Of a stretch of DNA of 64,000 nucleotides, positions 41,269 to 50,450 are shown one piece after another. The stretch is from Cognatilysobacter claricitrinus. Lineage in GTDB: Bacteria > Pseudomonadota > Gammaproteobacteria > Xanthomonadales > Xanthomonadaceae. Positions within the stretch are counted from its first letter, which is position 1. Each line of letters opens with the position of its first letter. The notes beneath the pieces were generated by a model, which worked only from the letters and a program-made list of their open reading frames with translations, was not told the origin of the DNA and did not search any database. The DNA lies in the NCBI RefSeq assembly GCF_045866565.1, contig NZ_BAAFZV010000002.1:496001-560000 (forward strand), in the 5' to 3' direction. The position numbers and the translations under genes were made by a program.

Positions 41269-41886
41269 TCAGTGGCGGGTGGCGTTGCGGAGCCGGTCGT
41301 CGATCGCGATCGCAGTGACGTGCACGCCCTGGATCAGCGGTGCGTCCACGTGTTCCGGATTGATGAGCACGTTGCAGCTGTCCTCGGACAACGCGCTCGG
41401 TACCTGCGCAGCCAGCGATTGATGCGACGTCGACCAGGCGTCACCCACCTGCTGCACGTCGCGTCGATAGGGCCGCTCGCGCCACGTCGACGGATACGCC
41501 TGCACGACCGTCACGCGCGCGCGAGGCAGGTTCGCCCTGGCGAGGTGGGCCGTCCGCGGCGGCTCGCCTTCGCAGTGCACGAGGAATTCGAGCAGTGCGG
41601 CCGATGGCGACATCGACGCGTACACCGCCGGCGTACCGTCCGAGGTCCAGCGTCCCGCGCTGTTCGGTCCACCACCGAAGGGCTTGTCCTTCTGGTCGTC
41701 GGTGACCACGCGATAGACCGTCACCGTGCCCGGGTGGTCGGCGCTGTGTTCCGTCGCGCCGAGGTGGTCGGCGGTGGGCGTCGCGGTCAGGTGCGCGGTC
41801 GCGGAAATGGGGTCGCTGGCGGGAAACGTGTCGCGCAAGGCCTCGTCCAGCTCCTTTTCAGTCGGGGTCTGCGGCGTTGTCTGCAT
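41269..41886 (-). CDS. RES-domain protein
   Basis: A 205-residue protein. After ELDEALRDTFPASDPIS, a short motif seen at the start of many small proteobacterial proteins, the RES pattern follows: VTVYRVVTDD, NSAGRWTSDGTPAVYASMSPSAALLEFLVHCE (as short motifs), with the conserved R, the GRW and the Y-A-S-x-S-x-A-x-x-E glutamate. RES domains of Xre-RES toxin-antitoxin modules degrade NAD+. No Xre-type antitoxin gene adjoins it, so it may be a solitary or non-toxic relative. ATG 41886 is chosen. Confidence 0.75.
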   Translation of the reverse strand: MQTTPQTPTEKELDEALRDTFPASDPISATAHLTATPTADHLGATEHSADHPGTVTVYRVVTDDQKDKPFGGGPNSAGRWTSDGTPAVYASMSPSAALLEFLVHCEGEPPRTAHLARANLPRARVTVVQAYPSTWRERPYRRDVQQVGDAWSTSHQSLAAQVPSALSEDSCNVLINPEHVDAPLIQGVHVTAIAIDDRLRNATRH

Positions 41887-41983
41887 GGGCGTCAAATCCG
41901 GAGTCGGCGCGTGCGTCGTCGGCGCGTTTTAACAAGGCGTACTCATGGCAGCGGTGAAGCTGCAGCCGCTTAGGAGGTTCGCC

Positions 41984-42997
41984 ATGACCAGCCGGCCCGT
42001 TGCATCGGTTTCCAGGGAGACGCCGCCGACCGTGGTGCGTGCGCTGCTGTTCGAGCGCGACCATCCGAGTCGCGAGATCGGGCCGGCCGAACTACGCGAG
42101 CACTCACCCGTGCCGGACGAGCGCCTGCTGTGGGTCGACGTGATTTGCGCGAACGGGCTGCCGGACGCGCTCGCGCCGCTCGGTGCGGATACCGCGCGAC
42201 TGGACCCGACTGCCGCGAGCGAACTCGGGCTGGTCGTCGGGGGTGACTGGAAATACCTGCACGTGCGCGCACTCAACTGGCACGACGGAAGCCGCCCCAG
42301 CGACGTGCCGGTCGCATTCGGCATCGGTCCGAACGTGGTGTTGACGGTGCATCGCGAGCCCGTCGACTTCATCTCCGCCGTGCTCGGCAACGAAGCCGAC
42401 CACCTGCGCGTCGGCCGCATGGAGGCGACGAGTTTCGCGACCACGCTGATGGACCGCATGCTCACTGACTATCTCGACGCGCGCGATGCATTCGAAACAC
42501 GGCTCGATCGCCTGGAACTGCTGATCCTGCGACGCCCGGACCCCGCGCATCTCGGGGAATTGCAGGCATTGCGGCACCTCGCGTCACGCCTGCGACGTCA
42601 CCTGGCATCGCAGCGCGACCTGTTCGATGCGCTGGGTCGCCCGGACTTCGACCCGCGGCAATCGGAATCCGCCGAGCGCCACTGTCGCCTCGTGAGCACG
42701 CGCTACAGCCATGTCATGCAGTCGATCGAAGCCGCGCGCGAACTCGTGAACGGCAGCTTCGATCTCTACACCTCGCGCACCGCGGAAAGCACGAACCAGG
42801 CGGTGTACACGCTCACCGTGGTCACCGTGGCGATGGGCCTGGCGGCGACGGTGGCCGGCGTTCTAGGCATGAATTTCGAGGCGCCGTTGTTCCAGACCGG
42901 GACTCACGGCTTCTACGTCGCCGCGGGCGCGATCGGTGCGGTACTGGTGGCGTCGGGCGCGTGGGCCGCGTGGCGCCTGCGACGCAACGTGCCCTGA
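41984..42997 (+). CDS. CorA-family divalent-cation transporter
   Basis: A 337-residue CorA-type channel. The cytoplasmic alpha/beta domain fills the first 230 residues. The long stalk helix leads to TM1 (about 277-297), the selectivity motif GMNF right after it (VAGVLGMNF), and TM2 near the C-terminus, which ends in basic WRLRRNVP. The ion may be Mg2+, Co2+ or Zn2+ (ZntB-like members share the layout). AGGAGG at 41972-41977 fixes ATG 41984. Confidence 0.9.
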   Translation: MTSRPVASVSRETPPTVVRALLFERDHPSREIGPAELREHSPVPDERLLWVDVICANGLPDALAPLGADTARLDPTAASELGLVVGGDWKYLHVRALNWHDGSRPSDVPVAFGIGPNVVLTVHREPVDFISAVLGNEADHLRVGRMEATSFATTLMDRMLTDYLDARDAFETRLDRLELLILRRPDPAHLGELQALRHLASRLRRHLASQRDLFDALGRPDFDPRQSESAERHCRLVSTRYSHVMQSIEAARELVNGSFDLYTSRTAESTNQAVYTLTVVTVAMGLAATVAGVLGMNFEAPLFQTGTHGFYVAAGAIGAVLVASGAWAAWRLRRNVP

Positions 42998-43036
42998 GCG
43001 ACGTCGCCTTCATGAACGTGTGAGACGATCCCGTTC

Positions 43037-45463
43037 ATGAAACGAAAGAATTCGAGCAAAGGTGGCGCCGCCAAGAGCGGCGGCACGAAGGGCCCGGCCG
43101 CGCCGACGCGCGGTGGTGCATCCAAATCCGCAAGCGGTCCCAAGCACGCATCCGGGCCCAAGCGCCCGGGCTGGATGCCCGAACCTCCCAGGCCGCTGCG
43201 CGGTGCACGCGGTGGTGCGCCATCGGTCGATCCGCACGCACAGCGCGAGGCGTCTCGCTACGAGAAGCCGATCGGCAGCCGCGAAATGATCCTGCAGATG
43301 CTGGCATCGGCCGACGGTCCGCTGCCCATGGATGTCATCGCCGAACGGCTCGGCATCGACGACGACGAACGCCGCGATGCGTTGGGCTTCCGCCTGCGCG
43401 CGATGCTGCGCGACGGCCAGCTGCTGCAGAACCGCAAGGGCGAGTACCTGCCGGCGCAGCAGGTCGACCTGATTCCCGGCGTGGTCATCGCGAACCCCGA
43501 TGGTTTCGGTTTCCTCAAGCCCGATCCCGGCCACGGCGACGACCTGTTCCTTCCGCCGTTCGAGATGCGTCGCGTCATGCACGGCGATCGCGTGCTGGCG
43601 AGCGTCACCGGCGTCGACCGTCGCGGCCGTCGCGAAGGCGCGATCGCCGAGATCCTCGAACGCCGACTGACGCGCCTCATCGGTCGTTACGAAACGCGCG
43701 CCGGCGTGGGCTTCGTGATACCGGACGATCGCCGCATCCAGCAGGACATCCTGATTCCGCCGGATGCCAAGAACGATGCGCAGAACGGCCAGCTCGTGGT
43801 GTGCGAAATCACCGAGATGCCGGACGGCAAGCACGTGCCGATCGGCCGCATCCTCACCGTGCTGGGTGATCGCCTGACCGCGTCGCTCGCGGTGCAGGCG
43901 GCCATCCACGGCCACGATATTCCGCACGAGTTCCCGCAGCCGGTGCTTGAAGAGGCGGCGGCGATTCCGATCGAGGTCGACGCCGCGACGGCCGGTGGCC
44001 GCGTCGACCTGCGCAAGGTGCCGCTGGTCACCATCGACGGCGAGGACGCGAAGGATTTCGACGACGCGGTCTACGCCGAACCCAACCGCGATGGCTTCCG
44101 GTTGATCGTCGCCATCGCCGACGTGTCGCATTACGTGCGGCCGGGCACGCCGCTCGACGACGAAGCGCAGAAGCGCGCGACCAGCGTGTACTTCCCCGGT
44201 TTCGTGGTGCCGATGCTGCCGGAGACGTTATCGAACGGCATCTGCTCGCTGAAGCCCAAGGTCGACCGCCTGTGCTTCGTCTGCGACATGCAGGTCGATC
44301 GAAAAGGGCAGGTGACGTCGTCGAAGTTCTATGAAGCGGTGATGCATTCGCACGCGCGCCTGACCTACACGCAGGTCTGGAACGCGATCGGCGACGTCGA
44401 CGACGCGGCGCGCGAGGATGCGCTCGGCGTGATCGGTTCGCTGCGGCCGAACATCGAGCACCTGCACCAGCTGTTCGGGATCCTCGTCAAGGCGCGTGAG
44501 CGTCGTGGTGCCATCGAGTTCGAATCCGGCGAAGTGCGTTTCGTGATCGGCCCCAAGGGCGAGGTCGTGCAGGCCGGCATGCTCCAGCGCAACGACGCGC
44601 ACAAGCTGATCGAGGAATGCATGATCGCGGCGAACGTCGAGGCTGCGAAGTTCCTGATCGCCGCCGATGTACCCGCGCCGTTCCGCATCCACGAGCGGCC
44701 GCCGCAGCAGAAATACGAAGACCTGCTCGAGTTCCTCAAGGAATTCGGCCTCAGCATGCCCGCATGGTCGAAGGTGCAGCCCAAGGACTTCACGAACCTG
44801 CTGAAGAAGATCCGCGAACGGCCCGAGGCTGCGCTGTTGGAATCGGTGTTGCTGCGTAGCCAGGCGCTCGCCGTGTATGCGCCGGAGAACGTCGGCCATT
44901 TCGGCCTGGCCCTGGAGGCGTACGCGCACTTCACCTCGCCGATCCGGCGGTATCCGGACCTGCTTGTGCATCGCGCAATCAAGCACGCGCTCAGCGGGGC
45001 GAAGCCCGAGAAGTTCACGTACTCGCCGAGCGCGATGGCGCAGCTGTCGCTCGACTGCTCCGCGCGCTCGCGTCGTGCGGACGAAGCCGAGCGCGAAGTC
45101 GACGAACGCTACCGTGCAGCGTGGATGGAGCAGCACGTCGGCGGCGAATTCGACGGCACGATCAGCGGCGTGACGAGCTTCGGGCTGTTCATCGAGCTCG
45201 ACGGATCGAAGGTCAACGGCCTCGTGCACGTCACGCAGTTGCCGAATGATTTCTATCACTTCGATCCGATCCGCAAGACGCTGACCGGCGAGCGACGCGG
45301 ACGCGAATACCGCTTGGGCGATCGCGTGCGCATCGTCGTGCTGAAGGCGAGCGTCGAGGATCGGCGCATCGATTTCCGGTTGGTCGGCGAGGAAGCTCCG
45401 GGGGGCGCGAAGCCGTTGCCGCCGCGGGGGCAGCCGGCGAAGAGGAAGAAGACGCCGTATTGA
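43037..45463 (+). CDS. rnr: ribonuclease R
   Basis: RNase R is a processive 3'-5' exoribonuclease that degrades structured RNA. The 808-residue protein has a basic Lys/Gly/Ser/Pro-rich N-terminus, an HTH (about 78-130), two cold-shock domains, the RNB catalytic domain with DGEDAKDFDDAVYAE (metal-binding Asp residues, about 335-349), the SPIRRYPDLLVHRAI signature (about 634) and an S1 domain near 690-780. Length equals the E. coli enzyme (813). A 144-nt gap with a small GC hairpin separates it from rlmB, its usual neighbour. Confidence 0.96.
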   Translation: MKRKNSSKGGAAKSGGTKGPAAPTRGGASKSASGPKHASGPKRPGWMPEPPRPLRGARGGAPSVDPHAQREASRYEKPIGSREMILQMLASADGPLPMDVIAERLGIDDDERRDALGFRLRAMLRDGQLLQNRKGEYLPAQQVDLIPGVVIANPDGFGFLKPDPGHGDDLFLPPFEMRRVMHGDRVLASVTGVDRRGRREGAIAEILERRLTRLIGRYETRAGVGFVIPDDRRIQQDILIPPDAKNDAQNGQLVVCEITEMPDGKHVPIGRILTVLGDRLTASLAVQAAIHGHDIPHEFPQPVLEEAAAIPIEVDAATAGGRVDLRKVPLVTIDGEDAKDFDDAVYAEPNRDGFRLIVAIADVSHYVRPGTPLDDEAQKRATSVYFPGFVVPMLPETLSNGICSLKPKVDRLCFVCDMQVDRKGQVTSSKFYEAVMHSHARLTYTQVWNAIGDVDDAAREDALGVIGSLRPNIEHLHQLFGILVKARERRGAIEFESGEVRFVIGPKGEVVQAGMLQRNDAHKLIEECMIAANVEAAKFLIAADVPAPFRIHERPPQQKYEDLLEFLKEFGLSMPAWSKVQPKDFTNLLKKIRERPEAALLESVLLRSQALAVYAPENVGHFGLALEAYAHFTSPIRRYPDLLVHRAIKHALSGAKPEKFTYSPSAMAQLSLDCSARSRRADEAEREVDERYRAAWMEQHVGGEFDGTISGVTSFGLFIELDGSKVNGLVHVTQLPNDFYHFDPIRKTLTGERRGREYRLGDRVRIVVLKASVEDRRIDFRLVGEEAPGGAKPLPPRGQPAKRKKTPY

Positions 45464-45607
45464 TGCGTGGCGGTGCGTGGGCCCTCCCGGCAACGGCCGT
45501 TTCGCGTCAGCCGGGCCGTTCACGCGAGAAAGCGGGTTTTGGCCCGCGTTGCGACCCGTTGGAGGCCGTCCTGAGCGGGTTTTTCCGCGGCGCGGCACAA
45601 TAGGCGC

Positions 45608-46369
45608 ATGAGCAAACAGAACCAGTGGATCGCCGGCATCAATGCGGTATCGGCGGCGCTTCAGAACGATGCGGAGCATGTGCGCGAGGTGCTGCTGGAG
45701 GCGGGGGCGAAGAACCCGCGCATCCAGGAGATCGAGACGCTCGCGCGTCGCCTCGACATCGACGTGCGGCGCGTGGCACAGCAGGCGCTCGATGGCGCCT
45801 CCGGCGGCGTGCGGCACCAGGGCGCGATCGCGCGGTACGTCGCGGCCAAGACGTGGAGCGAGAACGAGCTCGAGGAGCTGGTGCAGGCGGCGGACGGCCG
45901 GGCGCTGGTGTTGCTTCTCGACGGCGTGCAGGACCCGCACAACCTCGGCGCCTGCCTGCGCAGCGCAGCGGCGGCGGGCGCGACGGCGGTGGTGATTCCC
46001 AAGGACAAGTCGGTGCAGGTGAACGCGACCGTCCGCAAGACGTCCGCGGGCGCGGCGGACGCGGTGCCGGTGGTGCCGGTCACCAATCTCGCGCGCACGA
46101 TGAAGGACCTGCAGCAGATGGGCGTGTGGTTGTACGGCCTGGCGGGCGAGGCTGATAGTTCGCTTTACGCGATCGACCTTCGCGGCAACGTCGGGCTCGT
46201 ACTGGGCGGCGAGGCCGACGGCCTGCGTCGCCTGACGCGTGAAACCTGCGACGGACTGGTGTCGATTCCGATGCCCGGCGCGGGCACCACGGCGGTGGAA
46301 AGCCTCAACGTGTCGGTCGCGGCCGGCGTCACGCTATTTGAAGCCGTGCGCCAACGGAGTGCCCGCTGA
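45608..46369 (+). CDS. rlmB: 23S rRNA (guanosine(2251)-2'-O)-methyltransferase RlmB
   Basis: A 253-residue SpoU-family enzyme with the C-terminal alpha/beta knot. The N-terminal domain begins KQNQWIAGINAV. The three SpoU motifs are visible as LLDGVQDPHNLGACLRSA (motif 1), GLVLGGEADGL (motif 2) and SIPMPGAGTTAVESLNVSVAAGV (motif 3). It methylates G2251 in the 23S P loop. rnr-rlmB order is common in gammaproteobacteria. The stop overlaps the next gene's start (TGATG). Confidence 0.95.
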   Translation: MSKQNQWIAGINAVSAALQNDAEHVREVLLEAGAKNPRIQEIETLARRLDIDVRRVAQQALDGASGGVRHQGAIARYVAAKTWSENELEELVQAADGRALVLLLDGVQDPHNLGACLRSAAAAGATAVVIPKDKSVQVNATVRKTSAGAADAVPVVPVTNLARTMKDLQQMGVWLYGLAGEADSSLYAIDLRGNVGLVLGGEADGLRRLTRETCDGLVSIPMPGAGTTAVESLNVSVAAGVTLFEAVRQRSAR

Positions 46370-46644
46370 TGCAGGACGACGCACTCATTTCGCTGCACTG
46401 GTACGACGTCGTCGGCCTCGGCGGCACGCTCGCCATCCTCATCGCGTTCGCATTGCTGCAGTCGCGCCGACTGTCCGGCACCGGCATCACCTACCAGCTG
46501 CTCAACCTGTTCGGCGCGGCGGGGATCCTGGTGTCGCTGGTGGGCGGGTTCAACCTGTCGGTGTTCCTGCTCGAGCTCGCATGGGTGGCAGTGAGCGGCT
46601 ACGGCATCGCCCGGTCGCTTCGCGAACGCCGCGCGCAACGCTGA
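46369..46644 (+). CDS. small three-TM membrane protein (CBU_0592-like)
   Basis: A 91-residue hydrophobic protein with three likely transmembrane helices (about 14-32, 43-60, 63-82). HWYDVVGLGGTLAILIAFALLQ and YQLLNLFGAAGILVSLV match the small CBU_0592 family of unknown function. Coupled to rlmB by a 1-nt overlap, though a functional tie to rRNA methylation is not evident. Confidence 0.78.
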   Translation: MQDDALISLHWYDVVGLGGTLAILIAFALLQSRRLSGTGITYQLLNLFGAAGILVSLVGGFNLSVFLLELAWVAVSGYGIARSLRERRAQR

Positions 46645-46807
46645 GCCGCGTGCTGCATCCATCGCGCACGACCGTCCGTAGCAACGGGTGAGCGCGCCAG
46701 TTCGGCGCGCTTGCGAGCGTCCGGCGCGGGTGGCATAACCGTCGGGCCTTCGGCAACGGTCGGGGGATGCAGTGACCGCCATCGCCAGCCACAGCTTCGG
46801 GGCTTCC

Positions 46808-47377
46808 ATGCTCACCACCGCGCCCGCCACGGACGACATCGACGCGCACGCCGATCTGCTGCTCGACGTCGCGCAGGGTGACCGCAGCGCGTTCGAGCGG
46901 CTCTATCGCGGCGCGTCGTCGCGCCTGTTCGCGATCTGCCTGCGCCTGTTGCCCGATCGTGCGGAAGCCGAGGACGTGCTGCAGGACGTGTTCACCACGA
47001 TCTGGCACAAAGCCGAGCAGTTCGACCCCGGCCGCGCGAGCGCGATGGCATGGATGGCGATGATCGCGCGCAACCGCTGCATCGATCGCCTGCGCTCGCC
47101 CGGCCATACGGTGCGCACCACCACGATCGAGCTCGGCGACGAACTGCCCGACCACGGCGACACGCCGGTCGACGCCGCCGAAGCCTCGGACGACCGCGAC
47201 CGCCTGCAGCGCTGCATGCAACGGCTCGACGAACGCCGGCGCGGCCTGATCCGCACCGCGTTCTTCGACGGCGCGACCTACGAAGAACTCGCGACGCGTT
47301 CCGGTGCGCCGCTGGGATCGGTCAAAAGCTGGATCCGGCGCGGGCTGTTGCAGCTGCGTGCGTGCCTGGAGCAATGA
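46808..47377 (+). CDS. ECF sigma factor
   Basis: A 189-residue sigma-70 family (ECF) protein. The sigma2 region is GDRSAFERLYRGASSRLFAICLRLL...AEDVLQDVFTTIWHKAEQFD (short motifs) and the sigma4 HTH is YEELATRSGAPLGSVKSWIRRGLLQLRACL. The start could be ATG 46808 or GTG 46772. Overlap with the following anti-sigma gene by 4 nt (ATGA) shows a sigma/anti-sigma operon. The target promoters are unknown; the nearby hvf locus is one possibility, since related RiPP operons are controlled by ECF factors elsewhere. Confidence 0.92.
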   Translation: MLTTAPATDDIDAHADLLLDVAQGDRSAFERLYRGASSRLFAICLRLLPDRAEAEDVLQDVFTTIWHKAEQFDPGRASAMAWMAMIARNRCIDRLRSPGHTVRTTTIELGDELPDHGDTPVDAAEASDDRDRLQRCMQRLDERRRGLIRTAFFDGATYEELATRSGAPLGSVKSWIRRGLLQLRACLEQ

Positions 47378-48138
47378 GCATGCGCGAGCACGATCCCGAT
47401 CGCGATCCGCCCACCGCCGACACGCTTGCCGGCGAATACGTCCTCGGCGTCCTCGATGAGCGCGAGCGTCGCGACGTGCGCCTGCGCATCGCCCGCGATC
47501 CCGCGTTCGCACGGCTGGTCGACGACTGGAGCCGCCGTCTCGATGCGTTGAACGATGAACTGCCGCAGGCCGCCGTGCCCGACCACGTATGGCCGCGCAT
47601 CCGCACGCGGTTGGGGTGGTCGCCGGTCATGAGTTCGCGGGATCCGGATGGTGTGGGGCGCTGGAAAGCCGCGGCCGCGGCCGGGTTCGCCGCCGCCGCG
47701 GTGCTCGCGGTCGTCGCGCTGCAGAAACCGCGCGCGATCACCGCGCCGGCACCTCAGGTCGCAACGCAGGCCGCACCGAAAGCCGCGGCGCCGATGCCCG
47801 AAATGCCGGTCACGCGCCTGGTCAAGGACGACGGGCAGATCGCCTATCTCGCGACCGTCGACATGCACGGCGGCGGCATGTGGCTGGTGCCCGTGCCCGG
47901 CGCGATGTCGGAGGACGGCATGGCGCCGGTGCTGTGGCTGCTCGCGCCGGGTCAGAAACCGAAGTCGCTCGGTTACGTCGGCGCGTGGAAATCGCACTGG
48001 GTCGACGTACCGAAGGCCGAGCTGCACGCCGGCATGACGTCGGGCTGGAGGGTCGCGATCACGATGGAGCCGGTCCAGCCCGTCGCGCCGCAGTCGCCGT
48101 CGTCCAAGCCGATGGCCGCGGGCACGCTTTCGCTGTAG
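47374..48138 (+). CDS. RskA-type anti-sigma factor
   Basis: A 254-residue partner of the upstream ECF sigma factor. The N-terminal cytoplasmic part holds TLAGEYVLGVLDERERRDVRLRIARDPAFARLVDDWSRRL (short motifs), typical of anti-sigma domains of the RskA/RsgK class; I see no HxxxCxxC zinc motif. One TM helix (about 92-110) precedes a periplasmic RskA domain with MWLVPVPGAMSEDGMAPVLWLLAPG. It probably holds the sigma factor at the membrane until an envelope signal. Confidence 0.88.
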   Translation: MSMREHDPDRDPPTADTLAGEYVLGVLDERERRDVRLRIARDPAFARLVDDWSRRLDALNDELPQAAVPDHVWPRIRTRLGWSPVMSSRDPDGVGRWKAAAAAGFAAAAVLAVVALQKPRAITAPAPQVATQAAPKAAAPMPEMPVTRLVKDDGQIAYLATVDMHGGGMWLVPVPGAMSEDGMAPVLWLLAPGQKPKSLGYVGAWKSHWVDVPKAELHAGMTSGWRVAITMEPVQPVAPQSPSSKPMAAGTLSL

Positions 48139-48141
48139 CGG

Positions 48142-48816
48142 TCAGGCGTTGCTCGACGGCGCGCCCGCGCCGCCGAGCATCGGCCACGCGTTGACGATCT
48201 TGCAGAACAGTTCGGCGGTGCGTTCGGCGTCGTATACGGCCGAATGCGCTTCGCTTGCCTGCCAGTCGATGCCCGCGGCCTGCAGTGCCCGGCCGAGCAC
48301 GGTCTGGCCGTAGGCAACGCCCGCCAGTGACACCGTGTCGAACACGCTGAAAGGGTGGAACGGATTGCGCTGATGCCGCGACCGCGCCACCGCCGCGTTG
48401 AGGAAGTTCAGGTCGAAATGCGCGTTGTGGCCGACCAGGATCGCGCGCTGGCAGCCGTGCTTCTTCATCGCCGCGCGCACCGGTGCGAACACCACGTCGA
48501 GCGCCTGGCGTTCGTTCTTGGCGTCGCGAAACGGGTGGTCGATGACGATGCCGGTGACTTCCAGCGACTTCGGATCGATCTCGGTGCCCGGCGCGGGCAT
48601 CACGTGCGCGTTCGTTGTCGGGCACGGCACGATGCGTCCGTTCGCGTCGAGATCGAGCGGGATCACCGCGATCTCGAGCAGCGCATGGCGATTCCAGTCG
48701 AAGCCGCCCGTCTCGACGTCGACGACGACAGGCAGGAAGCCGCGGAAGCGCGTGGCGAGTGAAGGCACGGGAGGCGGGGGAGTCGGTGCGGCCCGGAAGC
48801 CTAGCAGACCGGCCAC
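48142..48816 (-). CDS. rnt: ribonuclease T
   Basis: A 224-residue DEDDh 3'-5' exonuclease that trims tRNA and other stable RNA 3' ends. ExoI is VVVDVETGGFDW, ExoII is ILVGHNAHFDLNFLN, and ExoIII is HSAVYDAERTAELF. About 15 Pro-rich residues precede the domain with a GTG start. It lies 9 nt downstream of the hvfC-like stop on the same strand, so it may be read from the hvf promoter, and it converges with the anti-sigma gene 3 nt away. Confidence 0.92.
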   Translation of the reverse strand: MAGLLGFRAAPTPPPPVPSLATRFRGFLPVVVDVETGGFDWNRHALLEIAVIPLDLDANGRIVPCPTTNAHVMPAPGTEIDPKSLEVTGIVIDHPFRDAKNERQALDVVFAPVRAAMKKHGCQRAILVGHNAHFDLNFLNAAVARSRHQRNPFHPFSVFDTVSLAGVAYGQTVLGRALQAAGIDWQASEAHSAVYDAERTAELFCKIVNAWPMLGGAGAPSSNA

Positions 48817-48825
48817 GAGCGGCCG

Positions 48826-49584
48826 TCAGCCGACGATGCGCGTGCCCAGCACGATGCCGTCGCGGCGGTAGGCGTCGAGCAGCGCGATGCCGGCGTCGAC
48901 GAACGCCTCGACGTCGTCCGCACCGACCTCGGACGCGAGCGCGCGCAGATGTGCGTCGCCGCTGACGGCGGCCGCGCCGCCCAGGCGTTGCAACAGATGG
49001 AACGCGAGCGGGCTGAGCGCGTGGAAAGCGACCGTGCCGTCGCTGCGTCGATTCACCAGCAGCAAGGTGGGTTCCGGCGAATCGGGCCGCATGTCGGGCG
49101 CGATGCGATGCACCGGCCAGTCGTAAGCCAGCGGCCACGCGAGCGAGGACAGCAGCGGAACACCTGCGCGCAGGTCGCCATCCGGATCGTGCGGTGTGCC
49201 TTCGACCCTGTCCTCGCTGATCTGCAGCGCGAGTTCGACCCACTCGTAGTGCGCGAGCTCGCGCAGCCACGGTGGATCATCGCGGCCCGACGCCGCGCGT
49301 GCGTCGAGATAGCGCATCAGTTCGCGCGAGAGCTCGGTGAACACCGGCGTACGCGCGCCGTGCTCGCGCAGGAAATCGCGAACGAGCTGTCGCCATGCGC
49401 CGTCGCCGAGCGTGGCGCGCATCACCGGGAACGTTCCGGCCAGCAAGGATTCGACGTTGTTGAAGACGAGGTCCGCGTAGACCTTCAGGCGTCGCGCTTC
49501 GATGCCGGCCGGTGGCGAAGCGACATCGGGATCGCGGACGTACGCGCCCAGCGCGTCCAGCGAGTCGAACGCGTCAGGCCGCAT
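48826..49584 (-). CDS. hvfC: HvfC-like RiPP maturation protein (DUF2063 family)
   Basis: A 252-residue protein of the DUF2063/HvfC type, a partner of MNIO enzymes that binds the precursor leader. ARRLKVYADLVFNNVESLLAGTFPVMRATLGDGAWRQLVRDFLREHGARTP covers the family's N-terminal domain (short motifs). The C-terminal half has the FHLLQRLGG region. Its start overlaps the end of the MNIO gene by 11 nt. In studied loci HvfB and HvfC act together on an HvfA-type peptide; the role here is assigned by analogy and gene order. Confidence 0.87.
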   Translation of the reverse strand: MRPDAFDSLDALGAYVRDPDVASPPAGIEARRLKVYADLVFNNVESLLAGTFPVMRATLGDGAWRQLVRDFLREHGARTPVFTELSRELMRYLDARAASGRDDPPWLRELAHYEWVELALQISEDRVEGTPHDPDGDLRAGVPLLSSLAWPLAYDWPVHRIAPDMRPDSPEPTLLLVNRRSDGTVAFHALSPLAFHLLQRLGGAAAVSGDAHLRALASEVGADDVEAFVDAGIALLDAYRRDGIVLGTRIVG

Positions 49585-50440
49585 CGCGCTGGCGGCCCGA
49601 CGCACGCGCGAGCCGCGCGCGCACGCCATCGAGTTCGAGAAGAAGTTCATCGAACGGCGGCAGGTTGAAGTCGCGCTCGAGCAGCGTCGGGCGCGGGCCG
49701 AAACGCGCGTAGGCGGCGTCGAGCAGTTCCCACACGGGTGCCGCGACGGGTGCGCCGTGCGTGTCGACTTTCAGGTCGTCGGCTTCGTCGTAATGACCGG
49801 CGACGTGGATGTAGGCAATGCGCTCGCCGGGCAACGCAGCGAGGAATTCGTGCGCGTCGTAGCGGTGGTTCGTCGCGTTGACGACGATGTTGTTGACGTC
49901 GAGCAGCAGGTCGCAGTCCGCGCGTTCGAGTACGTCGTTGACGAAGTCGATCTCGCGCATCGCCGCGGCGTCGCCGGTGTCCAGCGTCGCGTAGTAGGAG
50001 ATGTTTTCGACGGCGATGCGTCGGCCGAGCACGTCCTGCGTGCGGCGGATGCGGTCGACCACGTGATCGACTGCGGCGCGATGGAACGGCAGCGGCATGA
50101 GGTCGTACAGCTGGCCCTGCGTGTCGGTGCAGGCCGACAGGTGCTCGCTGTAGAGCGGGCAATGGAAGCGATCGAGGAAGCGACGCAGCTTCAGCAGGAA
50201 GGTGTCGTCGAGTTCGCCCGGCCCGCCCAGCGACAGCGACAGCCCGTGGCAGACGACAGGCCACCGCGCGGCGAGTGATTCGAATGCGTCGCCCAACGTG
50301 CCGCCGACGCCCATCCAGTTTTCCGGCGCGACTTCGAGGAAGTCGACGCTTGTTTCCGAAGCAGCCTGCAGCGGGCCGATCAGGGCCCGCCGCAGGCCAA
50401 GGCCCGCGGCATCCGGAGCGAGGATGCGCGACGCGGCCAT
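49574..50440 (-). CDS. hvfB: HvfB-like multinuclear iron oxidase (MNIO, DUF692)
   Basis: A 288-residue TIM-barrel protein of the DUF692/MNIO family, iron enzymes that oxidise peptide Cys residues to oxazolone-thioamide or thiooxazole groups. Likely metal-site motifs are FLEVAPENWMG, YSEHLS, VENISYYA, LLLDVNNIVVNA, YIHVAGHYDE, VDTHG and LLERDFNLP, all with the conserved E, H, N and D. ATG 50440 is preferred to a longer reading that would overlap the precursor gene. The precursor ends 10 nt upstream. Confidence 0.92.
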   Translation of the reverse strand: MAASRILAPDAAGLGLRRALIGPLQAASETSVDFLEVAPENWMGVGGTLGDAFESLAARWPVVCHGLSLSLGGPGELDDTFLLKLRRFLDRFHCPLYSEHLSACTDTQGQLYDLMPLPFHRAAVDHVVDRIRRTQDVLGRRIAVENISYYATLDTGDAAAMREIDFVNDVLERADCDLLLDVNNIVVNATNHRYDAHEFLAALPGERIAYIHVAGHYDEADDLKVDTHGAPVAAPVWELLDAAYARFGPRPTLLERDFNLPPFDELLLELDGVRARLARASGRQRDAA

Positions 50441-50450
50441 CAACGCCCGA

